From Streptomyces ruber (GTDB lineage Bacteria > Actinomycetota > Actinomycetes > Streptomycetales > Streptomycetaceae), in the NCBI RefSeq assembly GCF_014648075.1, contig NZ_BMQK01000011.1, positions 124,001 to 188,000 of the forward strand: DNA of 64,000 nucleotides. The letters are read 5' to 3'. Within the stretch, counting starts at the first letter, position 1, and each line of letters starts with the position of its first letter. Shown one piece after another: positions 34,687-43,955 of the stretch. The translations under genes were made by a program, and so were the position numbers. The notes under the pieces were generated by a model. The model worked only from the letters and a program-made list of their open reading frames with translations, was not told the DNA's origin and searched no databases.

Positions 34687-37161
34687 GTGACGAGTACGGA
34701 TGTGACGACAGAAGCAGAGAACTCGGGACCCGGCGGTTACGCGGCGGCCCGGCTGCGCCTCCTCACCGAGGGGGCGCGGTCCGGGCCGCCGCGCCGTACC
34801 GCCCTCTCCGGGCTCACGGACGACTGGCTGGCCGGGCTCTTCGACGCGGGCGCCCGGGGCGCGTCCGGCGCCCCGGGCCTGCGCGGGGTCTCCCTGATCG
34901 CGGTCGGCGGCTACGGGCGCGGCGAGCTCTCCCCACGCAGCGACCTCGACCTGCTCCTCCTCCACGACGGCGGCGACCCGGCCGCGATCGCCGCCCTCGC
35001 CGACCGCCTGTGGTACCCGGTGTGGGACATGGGCCTCGCCCTCGACCACTCCGTGCGCACCCCCGCCGAGGCCCGGAGGACCGCCGCCGAGGACCTCAAG
35101 GTCCAGCTGGGCCTGCTGGACGCCCGCCACCTCGCGGGCGACCTCGGCCTCACCACCGCCCTGCGCACCACCGTCCTGGCCGACTGGCGCAACCAGGCAC
35201 CCAAACGCCTGCCCCAGCTGAGAGAGCTGTGCGCCGAGCGCGCCGAGCGCCACGGCGAGCTGCAGTTCCTGCTCGAACCCGACCTCAAGGAGGCCCGCGG
35301 CGGCCTCAGGGACGCCACGGCCCTGCGCGCGGTCGCCGCATCCTGGCTCGCCGACGCGCCCCGCGAGGGACTCGCCGACGCCCGCCGCCGGCTCCTCGAC
35401 GTCCGCGACGCGCTGCACCTCGCCACCGGCCGCGCCACCGACCGGCTCGCCCTCCAGGAACAGGACCAGGTCGCCGCCGAACTCGGCCTGCTGGACGCCG
35501 ACACCCTGTTGCGCCAGGTGTACGAGGCGGCGCGCGTCATCTCGTACGCCGGTGACGTGACCTGGCGTGAAGTGGGGCGGGTGCTGCGGTCGCGCGCCGT
35601 ACGGCCACGGCTGCGCGCCCTGATCGGCGGCGGCAAACCGGCCCCCGAACGCTCCCCGCTCGCCGAGGGCGTGGTCGAGCAGGACGGCGAGGTGGTGCTG
35701 GCCCGCGCCGCACGCCCCGAGCGCGACCCGGTGCTGGCCCTGCGCGCGGCCGCCGCGGCGGCCCAGGCGGGCCTCCCGCTGTCGCTGCACGCCGTGCGCC
35801 GGATCGCGGCCGCCGCCCGGCCGCTGCCCACGCCCTGGCCCGCCGAGGCCCGCGAACAGCTGGTCACCCTGCTCGGCTCGGGCCGGCCCACCGTGGAGGT
35901 CTGGGAGGCGCTGGAGGCCGAAGGCCTGATCACCCGGCTGCTGCCCGACTGGGAACGGGTGCGCTGCCGTCCCCAGCGCAACGCCGTGCACCTGTGGACC
36001 GTCGACCGCCACCTCATCGAGACCGCCGTGCGGGCCTCCGCCTTCACCCGCCGCGTCCACCGCCCCGACCTGCTCCTGGTCGCGGCGCTGCTGCACGACA
36101 TCGGCAAGGGCTGGCCCGGCGACCACTCCGTGGCCGGCGAGATCATCGCCCGGGACGTGGCCACCCGGATCGGGTTCGACCGCGACGACGTGGCCGTGCT
36201 CTCCTCGCTCGTCCGCCACCACCTGCTGCTGGTCGACACCGCCACCCGCCGCGACCTGGACGACCCGGCGACGGTCCGCTCCGTCGCCGCGGCGGTCGGC
36301 TCCCAGGGCGCCCTGGAGCTGCTGCACGCCCTGACCGAGGCGGACGCGCTGGCCACCGGGCCCGCCGCCTGGTCCTCCTGGCGCGCCTCGCTCGTGGCCG
36401 ACCTGGTCAAACGGGTCGCGTCCCTGCTCGCCGGCGACGTCCCCGAGGAGCCGGCGTCTGCCGCGCCCCCCACGGCCGAGGAGGAACGGCTCGCCATGGA
36501 GGCGTTCCGCACGGGCGGCCCCGTGCTGGCCCTGCGCGCCCAGACCGGACCGCCGGGGGAGGACACGGAGGAGGCGTCCGGCGAGCCGGAGCCCCTCGGC
36601 GTCGAACTGCTCATCGCCGTACCCGACCAGCCCGGTGTGCTGCCCGCGGTGGCCGGCGTGCTGGCCGTGCACCGGCTCACCGTCCGCACGGCCGAGCTGC
36701 GGGCCCTGGAACTGCCGGACGGCGTCGAGGGCTCCGTACTGGTCCTCGACTGGCGCGTGGCGGCGGAGTACGGCTCCCTGCCGCAGGCGGCCCGGCTGCG
36801 CGCGGACCTCGTCCGGGCGCTCGACGGATCGCTGGACATCGCCGGGCGCCTGGCCGAGCGCGACGCGGCCTATCCGCGGCGCCGGGGCGTCCTGGCCCCG
36901 CCGCCGCGGGTGACCGTCGCGCCGGCCGCCTCCCGGCACGCCACGGTCATCGAGGTCCGCGCCCAGGACCGTCCCGGTCTGCTGCACCGCATCGGGCGGG
37001 CCCTGGAGGAGGCGGACGTACGGGTGCGCAGCGCGCACGTCTCCACGCTGGGCGCCAACGCGGTGGACGCGTTCTACGTCACCGACGACGAGGGGGCGCC
37101 GCTGCCGGGGGAGGAGGCGGCCTCGGTGGCGCGGAAGCTGGAGGAGATGCTGCGGGGGTGA
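34687..37161 (+). CDS. glnD: PII nucleotidyltransferase GlnD
   Basis: An 824-residue bifunctional sensor that adenylylates and de-adenylylates GlnK. Domains in order: nucleotidyltransferase (GGYGRGELSPRSDLDLLLLH, about 74-93), a helical linker, an HD phosphohydrolase (LLHDIGKGWPGDH, about 468-480) and two C-terminal ACT domains (about 640-700 and 750-820). Start GTG 34687 follows AGGAG by about seven bases and lies 19 bases after glnK. A hairpin at 37182-37215 ends the operon. Confidence 0.95.
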   Translation: MTSTDVTTEAENSGPGGYAAARLRLLTEGARSGPPRRTALSGLTDDWLAGLFDAGARGASGAPGLRGVSLIAVGGYGRGELSPRSDLDLLLLHDGGDPAAIAALADRLWYPVWDMGLALDHSVRTPAEARRTAAEDLKVQLGLLDARHLAGDLGLTTALRTTVLADWRNQAPKRLPQLRELCAERAERHGELQFLLEPDLKEARGGLRDATALRAVAASWLADAPREGLADARRRLLDVRDALHLATGRATDRLALQEQDQVAAELGLLDADTLLRQVYEAARVISYAGDVTWREVGRVLRSRAVRPRLRALIGGGKPAPERSPLAEGVVEQDGEVVLARAARPERDPVLALRAAAAAAQAGLPLSLHAVRRIAAAARPLPTPWPAEAREQLVTLLGSGRPTVEVWEALEAEGLITRLLPDWERVRCRPQRNAVHLWTVDRHLIETAVRASAFTRRVHRPDLLLVAALLHDIGKGWPGDHSVAGEIIARDVATRIGFDRDDVAVLSSLVRHHLLLVDTATRRDLDDPATVRSVAAAVGSQGALELLHALTEADALATGPAAWSSWRASLVADLVKRVASLLAGDVPEEPASAAPPTAEEERLAMEAFRTGGPVLALRAQTGPPGEDTEEASGEPEPLGVELLIAVPDQPGVLPAVAGVLAVHRLTVRTAELRALELPDGVEGSVLVLDWRVAAEYGSLPQAARLRADLVRALDGSLDIAGRLAERDAAYPRRRGVLAPPPRVTVAPAASRHATVIEVRAQDRPGLLHRIGRALEEADVRVRSAHVSTLGANAVDAFYVTDDEGAPLPGEEAASVARKLEEMLRG

Positions 37162-37181
37162 CCCCGCCGGGTCCCGTCCCC

Positions 37182-37215
37182 GTCCCCGTCCGCCGACCGC
37201 AGCGGGCGGGGACGA
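37182..37215 (+). terminator. Probable terminator after glnD
   Basis: A 13-bp stem (37182-37194 with 37203-37215) with one G:U pair, 20 bases past the glnD stop. The downstream tail is ATTCG, so T-richness is weak. Confidence 0.55.
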
Positions 37216-37284
37216 TTCGCTTGCGGGGCCGGATACCCTGGAGGGCAGCCCGAAACGCCCCCGACTCCGAGGACCGACGTCGCC

Positions 37285-38847
37285 GTGTTCGATACCCTTT
37301 CCGATCGCCTCTCAGCGACTTTCAAGAACCTGCGCGGTAAGGGGCGCCTGAGCGAGGCGGACGTCGACGCCACGGCGCGCGAGATTCGTATCGCGCTCCT
37401 CGAAGCGGATGTCGCCCTCCCGGTCGTCCGGGCCTTCATCAAGAACGTGAAGGAGAGGGCGCTCGGCAGCGAGGTCTCCAAGGCCCTCAACCCGGCCCAG
37501 CAGGTCCTCAAGATCGTCAACGAGGAGCTCGTCACCATCCTCGGCGGCGAGACCCGCCGCCTCCGCTTCGCCAAGCAGCCGCCGACCGTGATCATGCTCG
37601 CGGGTCTCCAGGGTGCCGGTAAGACGACCCTCGCGGGCAAGCTCGGCAAGTGGCTCAAGGAGCAGGGCCACTCGCCGCTGCTGGTCGCCGCCGACCTCCA
37701 GCGCCCCAACGCGGTGAACCAGCTCAGCGTGGTCGCCGAGCGCGCGGGCGTGGCGGTGTACGCGCCGGAGCCGGGCAACGGCGTGGGCGACCCGGTCAAG
37801 GTCGCCAAGGACTCCATCGAGTACGCGAAGTCCCGGGTGCATGACATCGTCGTCGTCGACACCGCCGGCCGCCTCGGCATCGACCAGGAGATGATGCAGC
37901 AGGCCGCGGACATCCGGGACGCGGTCTCGCCGGACGAGATCCTGTTCGTCGTCGACGCGATGATCGGTCAGGACGCCGTCAACACGGCCGAGGCCTTCCG
38001 CGACGGTGTCGGCTTCGACGGCGTGGTGCTGTCCAAGCTCGACGGTGACGCCCGAGGTGGTGCCGCCCTGTCGATCCGCCACATGACCGGCAAGCCGATC
38101 ATGTTCGCGTCCAACGGCGAGAAGCTCGACGACTTCGACGCCTTCCACCCGGACCGGATGGCCTCCCGCATCCTCGACATGGGTGACCTGCTCACCCTGA
38201 TCGAGCAGGCGGAGCGGACGTTCAGCCAGGAAGAGGCCGAGAAGATGGCCTCCAAGCTGGCGTCCAAGAAGGGCCAGGACTTCACCCTGGACGACTTCCT
38301 GGCCCAGATGGAGCAGGTCAGGAAGATGGGCTCCATCTCCAAGCTGCTCGGCATGCTGCCGGGCATGGGCCAGATCAAGGACCAGATCAACAACATCGAC
38401 GAGCGCGACGTCGACCGCACGGCCGCCATCATCAAGTCGATGACCCCGGCCGAACGCCAGGATCCGACGATCATCAACGGCTCGCGGCGGGCCCGTATCG
38501 CCAAGGGTTCCGGTGTCGAGGTCAGCGCCGTGAAGGGCCTGGTGGAGCGGTTCTTCGAGGCCCGCAAGATGATGTCCCGCATGGCGCAGGGCGGCGGCAT
38601 GCCGGGGATGCCCGGGGTGCCGGGCATGGGCGGCGGTCCCGGCCGGACCAAGAAGCAGCCGAAGAAGGCCAAGGGCAAGCAGCGCTCCGGCAACCCGATG
38701 AAGCGCAAGCAGCAGGAGCAGGAGGAGGCCGCCCGCCGTGCCGCCGCCGCGCAGGGCGGTGCCCCGGGCGGCGCGTTCGGCCTGCCGGGCCAGCAGGGCG
38801 GCCAGGACTTCGAACTGCCGGACGAGTTCAAGAAGTTCATGGGCTGA
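37285..38847 (+). CDS. ffh: Signal recognition particle GTPase Ffh
   Basis: The 520-residue Ffh binds 4.5S RNA and nascent signal peptides. It has the N domain, then the G domain with GLQGAGKTTLAGKLGKWL (about 107-124), DTAGRLGID and SKLDGDARGG. The methionine-rich M domain runs from about residue 300, and the tail is Gly/Met/Gln-rich (MPGMPGVPGMGGG), typical of high-GC actinobacteria. GTG 37285 is the annotated-type start (MFDTLSDRLSATFKNL). Confidence 0.97.
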   Translation: MFDTLSDRLSATFKNLRGKGRLSEADVDATAREIRIALLEADVALPVVRAFIKNVKERALGSEVSKALNPAQQVLKIVNEELVTILGGETRRLRFAKQPPTVIMLAGLQGAGKTTLAGKLGKWLKEQGHSPLLVAADLQRPNAVNQLSVVAERAGVAVYAPEPGNGVGDPVKVAKDSIEYAKSRVHDIVVVDTAGRLGIDQEMMQQAADIRDAVSPDEILFVVDAMIGQDAVNTAEAFRDGVGFDGVVLSKLDGDARGGAALSIRHMTGKPIMFASNGEKLDDFDAFHPDRMASRILDMGDLLTLIEQAERTFSQEEAEKMASKLASKKGQDFTLDDFLAQMEQVRKMGSISKLLGMLPGMGQIKDQINNIDERDVDRTAAIIKSMTPAERQDPTIINGSRRARIAKGSGVEVSAVKGLVERFFEARKMMSRMAQGGGMPGMPGVPGMGGGPGRTKKQPKKAKGKQRSGNPMKRKQQEQEEAARRAAAAQGGAPGGAFGLPGQQGGQDFELPDEFKKFMG

Positions 38848-38905
38848 CGGCCCCGGGTCACAGGGGCTGACGTCCGCGGGTCCGTGGGCCGACGCCCGTG
38901 GGCCG

Positions 38906-38937
38906 GTACGGCGCCGGGGTGCTTCCCGGCGCCGTAC
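38906..38937 (+). terminator. Hairpin terminator after ffh
   Basis: A perfect 13-bp GC-rich stem (38906-38918 with 38925-38937) over a six-base loop, 58 bases beyond ffh and between it and the convergent methyltransferase gene. Confidence 0.7.
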
Positions 38938-39043
38938 GCACGCATGGCACCCGTACGCGTCCCGGTACGGGCGGCCGGGACCGCTTCCGTGGCGCGACGC
39001 GTGACGGGCCCGGCCCCGTGAGAGGCCGGGGAGCCGGAGGGGC

Positions 39044-39904
39044 TCAGGGTGTCCGGGCGATCAGGTACCGGAAGACGTTCGGCATCCACACCGTCCCGTC
39101 GCTCCGCTCGTGGGCGTGCAGCGCCTCGGTCAGCTCCTTGTCGACCTGGGCCCGGTCCGTGGCCGCGACGGCCGCGTCGAAGAGTCCCGTCGACAGCAGA
39201 CCGCGTACGGCGCTGGGCACGTCCGCGTAGCCGAACGGGCACGCCACCCGCCCCGAGCCGTCGGGGCGCAGACCCGCGCGGTGGGCGACATCCTCCAGGT
39301 CGTCCCGGAGGGCGGGCCGCCAGCTCCCCGCGCTCGGCAGCGGCTCGGCCAGCTTCGTGGCGACGCGGAGCACCGACGAGGCGACGCACCGCTCCGGCGG
39401 GCCCCAGCCCACGAGCACCACAGGGGTGCCCCGCCCGGCGAGCGGTGCGGCCGCGGCGAGCAGGCCGCCCAGCCCCTCGGAGTCACCGGCCACGCAGCCG
39501 ATCGGCTCGAAGGCGGTGACGAGGGTGTACGGCATCTCGCCGGGGGCCTCGGCCAGGTTCGCCAGGGCGCCGTCGAAGACGCGGGCGTCGGCACGCGCGC
39601 GCGTGCCCCACGCCTCCGGCAGCAGACGCTCCCGCGCGAGCGCCACCCGCTCCGGGGACGACGTCTCGACACCGGTGACCGCGGCCCCACGGGACGCCGC
39701 CATCAGCAGCGCCAGCCCCGAACCGCAGCCGAGCCCGAGCAGCCGGGTGCCTGGCCCCACCTCCAGCCGTTCGTAGACGGCCTCGTAGAGCGGAACCAGC
39801 ATCCGTTCCTGGATCTCGGCCCAGTCACGCGCGCGTGCACACTGGTCCACGCGGGGCGCGGCCCCTGCGCGAGGCAGTTGCTGTCGCACGAGCGTAGGTG
39901 TCAT
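39044..39904 (-). CDS. SAM-dependent methyltransferase, class I
   Basis: A 286-residue protein with motif I RLLGLGCGSGLALLMA (about residues 54-69), an acidic post-motif GVETSSPERVALARERL, and typical downstream strands. The methyl acceptor is unknown; the sequence resembles small-molecule methyltransferases of the Methyltransf_11 type. ATG 39904 (MTPTLVRQQLP) is chosen; the open frame continues upstream without conservation. It lies convergent to ffh and divergent from the HEAVH gene. Confidence 0.8.
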   Translation of the reverse strand: MTPTLVRQQLPRAGAAPRVDQCARARDWAEIQERMLVPLYEAVYERLEVGPGTRLLGLGCGSGLALLMAASRGAAVTGVETSSPERVALARERLLPEAWGTRARADARVFDGALANLAEAPGEMPYTLVTAFEPIGCVAGDSEGLGGLLAAAAPLAGRGTPVVLVGWGPPERCVASSVLRVATKLAEPLPSAGSWRPALRDDLEDVAHRAGLRPDGSGRVACPFGYADVPSAVRGLLSTGLFDAAVAATDRAQVDKELTEALHAHERSDGTVWMPNVFRYLIARTP

Positions 39905-40389
39905 ATCGAAAGCGCCCCAATCCGCCGAGAGTTGCCACTGTGTCCGGTTCCGCAGTCCCCCGTGCAGTGCGCTCGCACTCCCCCCTGTATGCCAGGAAAC
40001 TCCGCGCCCTCCACGGAGTCCAGGGGCTGTGGGACAGGGTTTGCGAAGTGCCTGTGTCTGTGTTCGAAGGTAGTGAGAATTCACATTCCGGCAACGTGGA
40101 CCCCTGTCATCGCGCCATCGCGCGGTCGCCTGATCCGGCGCGCGGAACAGGGCCGGTGCGGGGGTCCGCCGGCGCACCGGGTAACGTCGCCGTCGTCGGG
40201 CGCGGACGCCGCGTACACGGTGGTCGTACGTGTCGCTACGTACCGCCTTGGGAGGAGCTGTGAGGCTTCTCCGCGGATCGGCGCACCCGCCCTCGTCGGG
40301 ACGCATCAGTGGCAACTGACGGGTACGTGCAAATTATTTGAGATGCCCTGGAATAGGAACACAGCGGGACTCCGGCTCGTTGTCATTAC
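39905..40389. other. 485-base divergent intergenic region
   Basis: Between the methyltransferase and the HEAVH protein gene. No coding frame is supported on either strand. Parts are less GC-rich than the surroundings (for example CAAATTATTTGAGATG near 40330), likely promoter DNA. I could not fix a -35/-10 pair. Confidence 0.5.
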
Positions 40390-40986
40390 GTGAGCACGAC
40401 ACCACCTGTTCTCGCCGCAGAGCTGGCGCAGGCGTGGGCCGATATTCAACGGCACCACCCCGAGCTGCCGGATCTAGCCGCCCCTGAGTCCCTGATCGGG
40501 GAGTCGTCGTCCGCGTGCGGGCACGAGCTCTCCTTCGAACGACTGCTGCACGAGGCAGTCCACGGCATCGCCGCCGCGCGCGGGGTGCGTGACACCTCCC
40601 GTGCCGGCCGGTACCACAACCGCAGATTCCTCGCGATCGCCGAGGAGCTGGGTCTCGACCATCCCGAGGAACCGCATCCCAGCAGCGGCTTCTCACTGGT
40701 GACGCTCAACCCCGAGGCGAAGCGGCGCTACCGCCCGACGATCGAGCGGCTCCAGCGCGCGCTGAAGGCGCACACCGCCGCGACCACCGCGGACACCGCC
40801 CGTTCGTTCCGCGGCCCGGCCGCCCGGCACGGCTCCTCCGGGGGCGGTGTCCGGGTGAAGGCGGTCTGCGACTGCGGGCGCAACGTCCGCGTCGTCCCGT
40901 CGGTGCTGGCGCAGGCGCCGATCGTGTGCGGAGGGTGCGGCAAGCCGTTCCGCATCCCCGAAGTGGTCGGCGCGGCGGCGGGCTGA
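40390..40986 (+). CDS. SprT-like metalloprotease-type protein (HEAVH)
   Basis: A 198-residue protein. HEAVH at residues 54-58 is an HExxH zinc-protease motif, followed by GRYHNRRF, which matches SprT-like phage and plasmid proteins. The C-terminus has a four-cysteine zinc ribbon (Cys160/162 and Cys180/183), like the C-terminal ribbon of SprT/Spartan. A role in cleaving proteins or DNA-protein crosslinks is only inferred. GTG 40390 has no clear ribosome site. It is monocistronic, ending before a perfect palindrome. Confidence 0.65.
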   Translation: MSTTPPVLAAELAQAWADIQRHHPELPDLAAPESLIGESSSACGHELSFERLLHEAVHGIAAARGVRDTSRAGRYHNRRFLAIAEELGLDHPEEPHPSSGFSLVTLNPEAKRRYRPTIERLQRALKAHTAATTADTARSFRGPAARHGSSGGGVRVKAVCDCGRNVRVVPSVLAQAPIVCGGCGKPFRIPEVVGAAAG

Positions 40987-41290
40987 GGCGACGGCGTGCC
41001 GGTGCGGACGGCCGCTCGTGGCGGCCGTGTCCCGGCGGGCCGTGCGCGGTCGCGGCGTCCTCCGGGCGCCGTCGAGGGCATCCGGGATCCCGGATGCCCT
41101 CGGCCGTGTGCGCCGGGCACCCGCGGCCTGCGGTGCTCCCGGAGTGTGGCACAATGGCTAGCTGTACTCGACAGCCGCACAGGACCCCTCTCTCCTCCGG
41201 CTGACGCGTCCGTCGGGCACTCGGGTACCGCAACCCCACGCGGCTTCCCCGCCGTGCCCAACCACGTCAAATCCAGGAGAACCCACTCCC
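40987..41290. other. 304-base intergenic region upstream of rpsP
   Basis: Contains the 30-bp palindrome at 41073-41102 and, at about 41140-41170, the sequence TGTGGCACAATGGCTAGC, typical of the promoter stretch before rpsP in actinobacteria. The rpsP ribosome site AGGAGA is at 41275-41280. Confidence 0.6.
41073..41102. repeat. Perfect 30-bp palindrome (hairpin)
   Basis: A fully self-complementary sequence centred on GGGATCCC. As RNA it folds into a 13-15 bp stem with a minimal GATC loop and could be the terminator of the HEAVH gene, or an operator. It has no T-rich tail. Confidence 0.75.
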
Positions 41291-41713
41291 GTGGCAGTCA
41301 AGATCAAGCTGAAGCGTCTGGGCAAGATCCGTTCGCCTCACTACCGCATCGTCGTCGCCGACTCCCGTACCCGCCGTGACGGCCGGGCCATCGAGGAGAT
41401 CGGCAAGTACCACCCGACGTACAACCCGTCGGTGATGGAGGTCGACGCCGAGCGCGTGGCGTACTGGCTCGGTGTCGGCGCCCAGCCGACCGAGCCCGTG
41501 CTCGCCATCCTCAAGAAGACCGGCGACTGGCAGAAGTTCAAGGGCGAGCCCGCCCCGGCGCCGCTGCTCGTGGCCGAGCCCAAGTCGACCCGCCCGTCCT
41601 TCGAGGCGCTCGGCGGCGACGACGAGGGCAAGGGTGAGGCCATCACCCAGAAGAAGAAGGCCGACAAGAAGGACGAGGCCGCCGCCGAGTCCTCTGAGTC
41701 GACCGAGGCCTGA
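41291..41713 (+). CDS. rpsP: Ribosomal protein S16
   Basis: A 140-residue 30S protein. The conserved core VKIKLKRLGKIRSPHYRIVVADSR is at the N-terminus. The C-terminus extends about 50 residues beyond the E. coli protein with an acidic/lysine tail (QKKKADKKDEAAAES), usual in actinobacteria. It starts at GTG 41291 after AGGAGA and heads the rpsP-khpA-rimM-trmD-rplS cluster. Confidence 0.97.
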   Translation: MAVKIKLKRLGKIRSPHYRIVVADSRTRRDGRAIEEIGKYHPTYNPSVMEVDAERVAYWLGVGAQPTEPVLAILKKTGDWQKFKGEPAPAPLLVAEPKSTRPSFEALGGDDEGKGEAITQKKKADKKDEAAAESSESTEA

Positions 41714-41715
41714 GC

Positions 41716-41955
41716 ATGCTCGAGGAGGCTCTCGAGCACCTCGTGAAGGGCATCGTCGACAACCCCGACGATGTGCAGGTCGCCTCGCGCAACCTGCGCC
41801 GCGGGCGTGTGCTGGAGGTCCGGGTCCACCCCGACGACCTCGGCAAGGTGATCGGCCGCAACGGCCGCACCGCACGCGCCCTGCGCACCGTCGTGGGCGC
41901 CATCGGCGGCCGCGGTGTCCGTGTCGACCTCGTCGACGTGGATCACGTCCGCTGA
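41716..41955 (+). CDS. khpA: KH-domain RNA-binding protein KhpA
   Basis: A 79-residue single KH-domain protein with the GRNGRTARALRT RNA-binding loop (GxxG). In other bacteria it pairs with KhpB and affects cell division and translation; no KhpB is in this window. It starts two bases after rpsP, so it is translationally linked. Confidence 0.93.
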   Translation: MLEEALEHLVKGIVDNPDDVQVASRNLRRGRVLEVRVHPDDLGKVIGRNGRTARALRTVVGAIGGRGVRVDLVDVDHVR

Positions 41956-41974
41956 CGCAGACACAGCACCGGCT

Positions 41975-42010
41975 CGGGCCGGGGAAGGCCACTGGGCCGT
42001 CCCCGGCCCG
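41975..42010 (+). terminator. Hairpin between khpA and rimM
   Basis: A perfect 10-bp stem (41975-41984 with 42001-42010) followed by TTGTCGT. It would attenuate or end the rpsP-khpA message before rimM, giving higher S16 than RimM/TrmD output. Confidence 0.6.
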
Positions 42011-42037
42011 TTGTCGTAGATCAGGAGAACCAAGCAA

Positions 42038-42592
42038 GTGCAGCTGGTAGTCGCTCGCATCGGCCGCGCCCACGGGATCAAGGGCGAGGTCACCGTCGAG
42101 GTCCGCACCGACGAGCCCGAGCTGCGGCTCGCGCCCGGCGCCGTCCTGGCCACCGACCCGGCCGCCGCCGGGCCGCTGACCATCGAGACCGGCCGCGTCC
42201 ACAGCGGCCGGCTCCTGCTGCGCTTCGAGGGGGTGCGCGACCGCAACGCCGCCGAGGCGCTGCGCAACACCCTCCTGATCGCCGAGGTCGACCCCGAGGA
42301 GCTCCCCGAGGGCGAGGACGAGTTTTACGACCACCAGCTCATCGACCTCGACGTGGTGACCGCGGACGGCACGGAGGTCGGCCGCATCACCGAGATCTCC
42401 CACCTGCCCTCGCAGGACCTGTTCGTGGTGGAGCGCCCGGACGGCAGCGAGGTCTACGTCCCGTTCGTCGAGGAGATCGTCACCGAGATCGACCTCGGGG
42501 AGCAGCGCGCGGTGATCGACCCGCCGCCCGGCCTGATCGACGACCGCGCGGAGATCGTCTCGACCCGGGACTCCGGGGCGGAGGAGGCGTGA
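42038..42592 (+). CDS. rimM: Ribosome maturation factor RimM
   Basis: RimM assists late 30S assembly with S19. The 184-residue protein has the N-terminal VVARIGRAHGIKGEVTVEV domain and the C-terminal PRC-barrel (FYDHQLIDLDVV, YVPFVEEIV). GTG 42038 follows AGGAGA. Its stop overlaps the trmD start by one base. Confidence 0.95.
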   Translation: MQLVVARIGRAHGIKGEVTVEVRTDEPELRLAPGAVLATDPAAAGPLTIETGRVHSGRLLLRFEGVRDRNAAEALRNTLLIAEVDPEELPEGEDEFYDHQLIDLDVVTADGTEVGRITEISHLPSQDLFVVERPDGSEVYVPFVEEIVTEIDLGEQRAVIDPPPGLIDDRAEIVSTRDSGAEEA

Positions 42593-43425
42593 TGCGGCTC
42601 GACGTCGTCACGATCTTCCCCGAGTACCTGGAACCCCTCGACGTCTCGCTCGTCGGCAAGGCACGCGCGCGGGGGCAGCTGAACGTGCACGTGCACGATC
42701 TGCGCGCGTGGACGTACGACCGGCACAACACGGTCGACGACACCCCGTACGGAGGCGGCCCCGGCATGGTCATGAAGACCGGCCCCTGGGGCGACGCGCT
42801 GGACTCCGTTCTGGCCGACGGCTACGAGACGGGCTCCCGCGAGCCGGTACTGATCGTGCCCACGCCCAGCGGCCGCCCCTTCACCCAGGAACTCGCCGTC
42901 GAGCTCTCCGAGCGGCCCTGGCTGATCTTCACCCCGGCCCGGTACGAGGGCATCGACCGTCGCGTCGTCGACGAGTACGCCGCCCGCATGCCCGTGTACG
43001 AGGTGTCCATCGGCGACTACGTCCTGGCCGGCGGCGAGGCGGCCGTGCTGGTCGTCACGGAGGCCGTGGCACGGCTGCTGCCCGGCGTCCTCGGCAACGC
43101 CGAGTCCCACCAGGACGACTCCTTCGCGCCCGGAGCCATGGCCAACCTCCTGGAGGGGCCGGTCTACACCAAGCCGCCCGAGTGGCGCGGACGCGGCATC
43201 CCGGACGTGCTGCTCAGCGGCCACCACGGGAAGATCGCGCGCTGGCGCCGGGACGAGGCGCTGAAACGTACGACCCGGAACCGGCCCGACCTGATCGAGT
43301 CGTGCGACCCCAAGGCGTTCGACAAGAAGGACCGCGAGATGCTCTCCATCCTGGGCTGGGCACCCGACCCGGAGGGCGTGCCGCACGGTCGATTTTGGCG
43401 CAGGACGGACGGCGTGGAAGAATAG
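42592..43425 (+). CDS. trmD: tRNA (guanine37-N1)-methyltransferase TrmD
   Basis: TrmD methylates G37 of tRNAs to prevent frameshifts. The 277-residue protein has the SPOUT trefoil-knot motif YEVSIGDYVLAGGEAA and PYGGGPGMVMKTGP. ATG 42592 overlaps the rimM TGA (TGATG) and follows GAGGAGG by four bases, so it is preferred over GTG 42589. Confidence 0.97.
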   Translation: MRLDVVTIFPEYLEPLDVSLVGKARARGQLNVHVHDLRAWTYDRHNTVDDTPYGGGPGMVMKTGPWGDALDSVLADGYETGSREPVLIVPTPSGRPFTQELAVELSERPWLIFTPARYEGIDRRVVDEYAARMPVYEVSIGDYVLAGGEAAVLVVTEAVARLLPGVLGNAESHQDDSFAPGAMANLLEGPVYTKPPEWRGRGIPDVLLSGHHGKIARWRRDEALKRTTRNRPDLIESCDPKAFDKKDREMLSILGWAPDPEGVPHGRFWRRTDGVEE

Positions 43426-43558
43426 ACCGCTGTTGTGCGCCCGTCCGGTGTGCGCCCCTGCCACAGGGGGAACGACGCCCGACCCGACCCGCGCAACGCT
43501 CTCATCGCACCTCTAGTCCCGTTGATGACCTGTGGCATCAGCGAAGAAAGCAGACGAA

Positions 43559-43909
43559 ATGTCTCACCTGCTCGACTCCGTCGACGCCGCGTCGCTGCGC
43601 GACGACATCCCGGCCTTCCGCCCGGGTGACACCGTCAACGTCCACGTCCGCGTCATCGAAGGCAACCGCTCCCGCGTGCAGCAGTTCAAGGGCGTCGTCA
43701 TCCGCCGCCAGGGCGCCGGTGTCCGCGAGACCTTCACGGTCCGCAAGGTCTCGTTCTCCGTCGGCGTCGAGCGCACGTTCCCGGTGCACACCCCGATCGT
43801 CGAGAAGATCGAGCTCGTCACCCGCGGTGACGTGCGTCGCGCCAAGCTGTACTACCTCCGTGAGCTGCGCGGCAAGGCCGCGAAGATCAAGGAGAAGCGC
43901 GAAAACTGA
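43559..43909 (+). CDS. rplS: Ribosomal protein L19
   Basis: A 116-residue 50S protein at the subunit interface. Conserved segments are FRPGDTVNVHVRV, RVQQFKGVVIRRQGAG and the basic tail RAKLYYLRELRGKAAKIKEKR. ATG 43559 gives the normal length; an in-frame GTG 27 bases upstream is not needed. It follows trmD and precedes the sip cluster. Confidence 0.97.
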   Translation: MSHLLDSVDAASLRDDIPAFRPGDTVNVHVRVIEGNRSRVQQFKGVVIRRQGAGVRETFTVRKVSFSVGVERTFPVHTPIVEKIELVTRGDVRRAKLYYLRELRGKAAKIKEKREN

Positions 43910-43955
43910 GCGCACGCTCAGGTGTCCAGGCCTGGCCGGATAGCATGCGGCTCCG

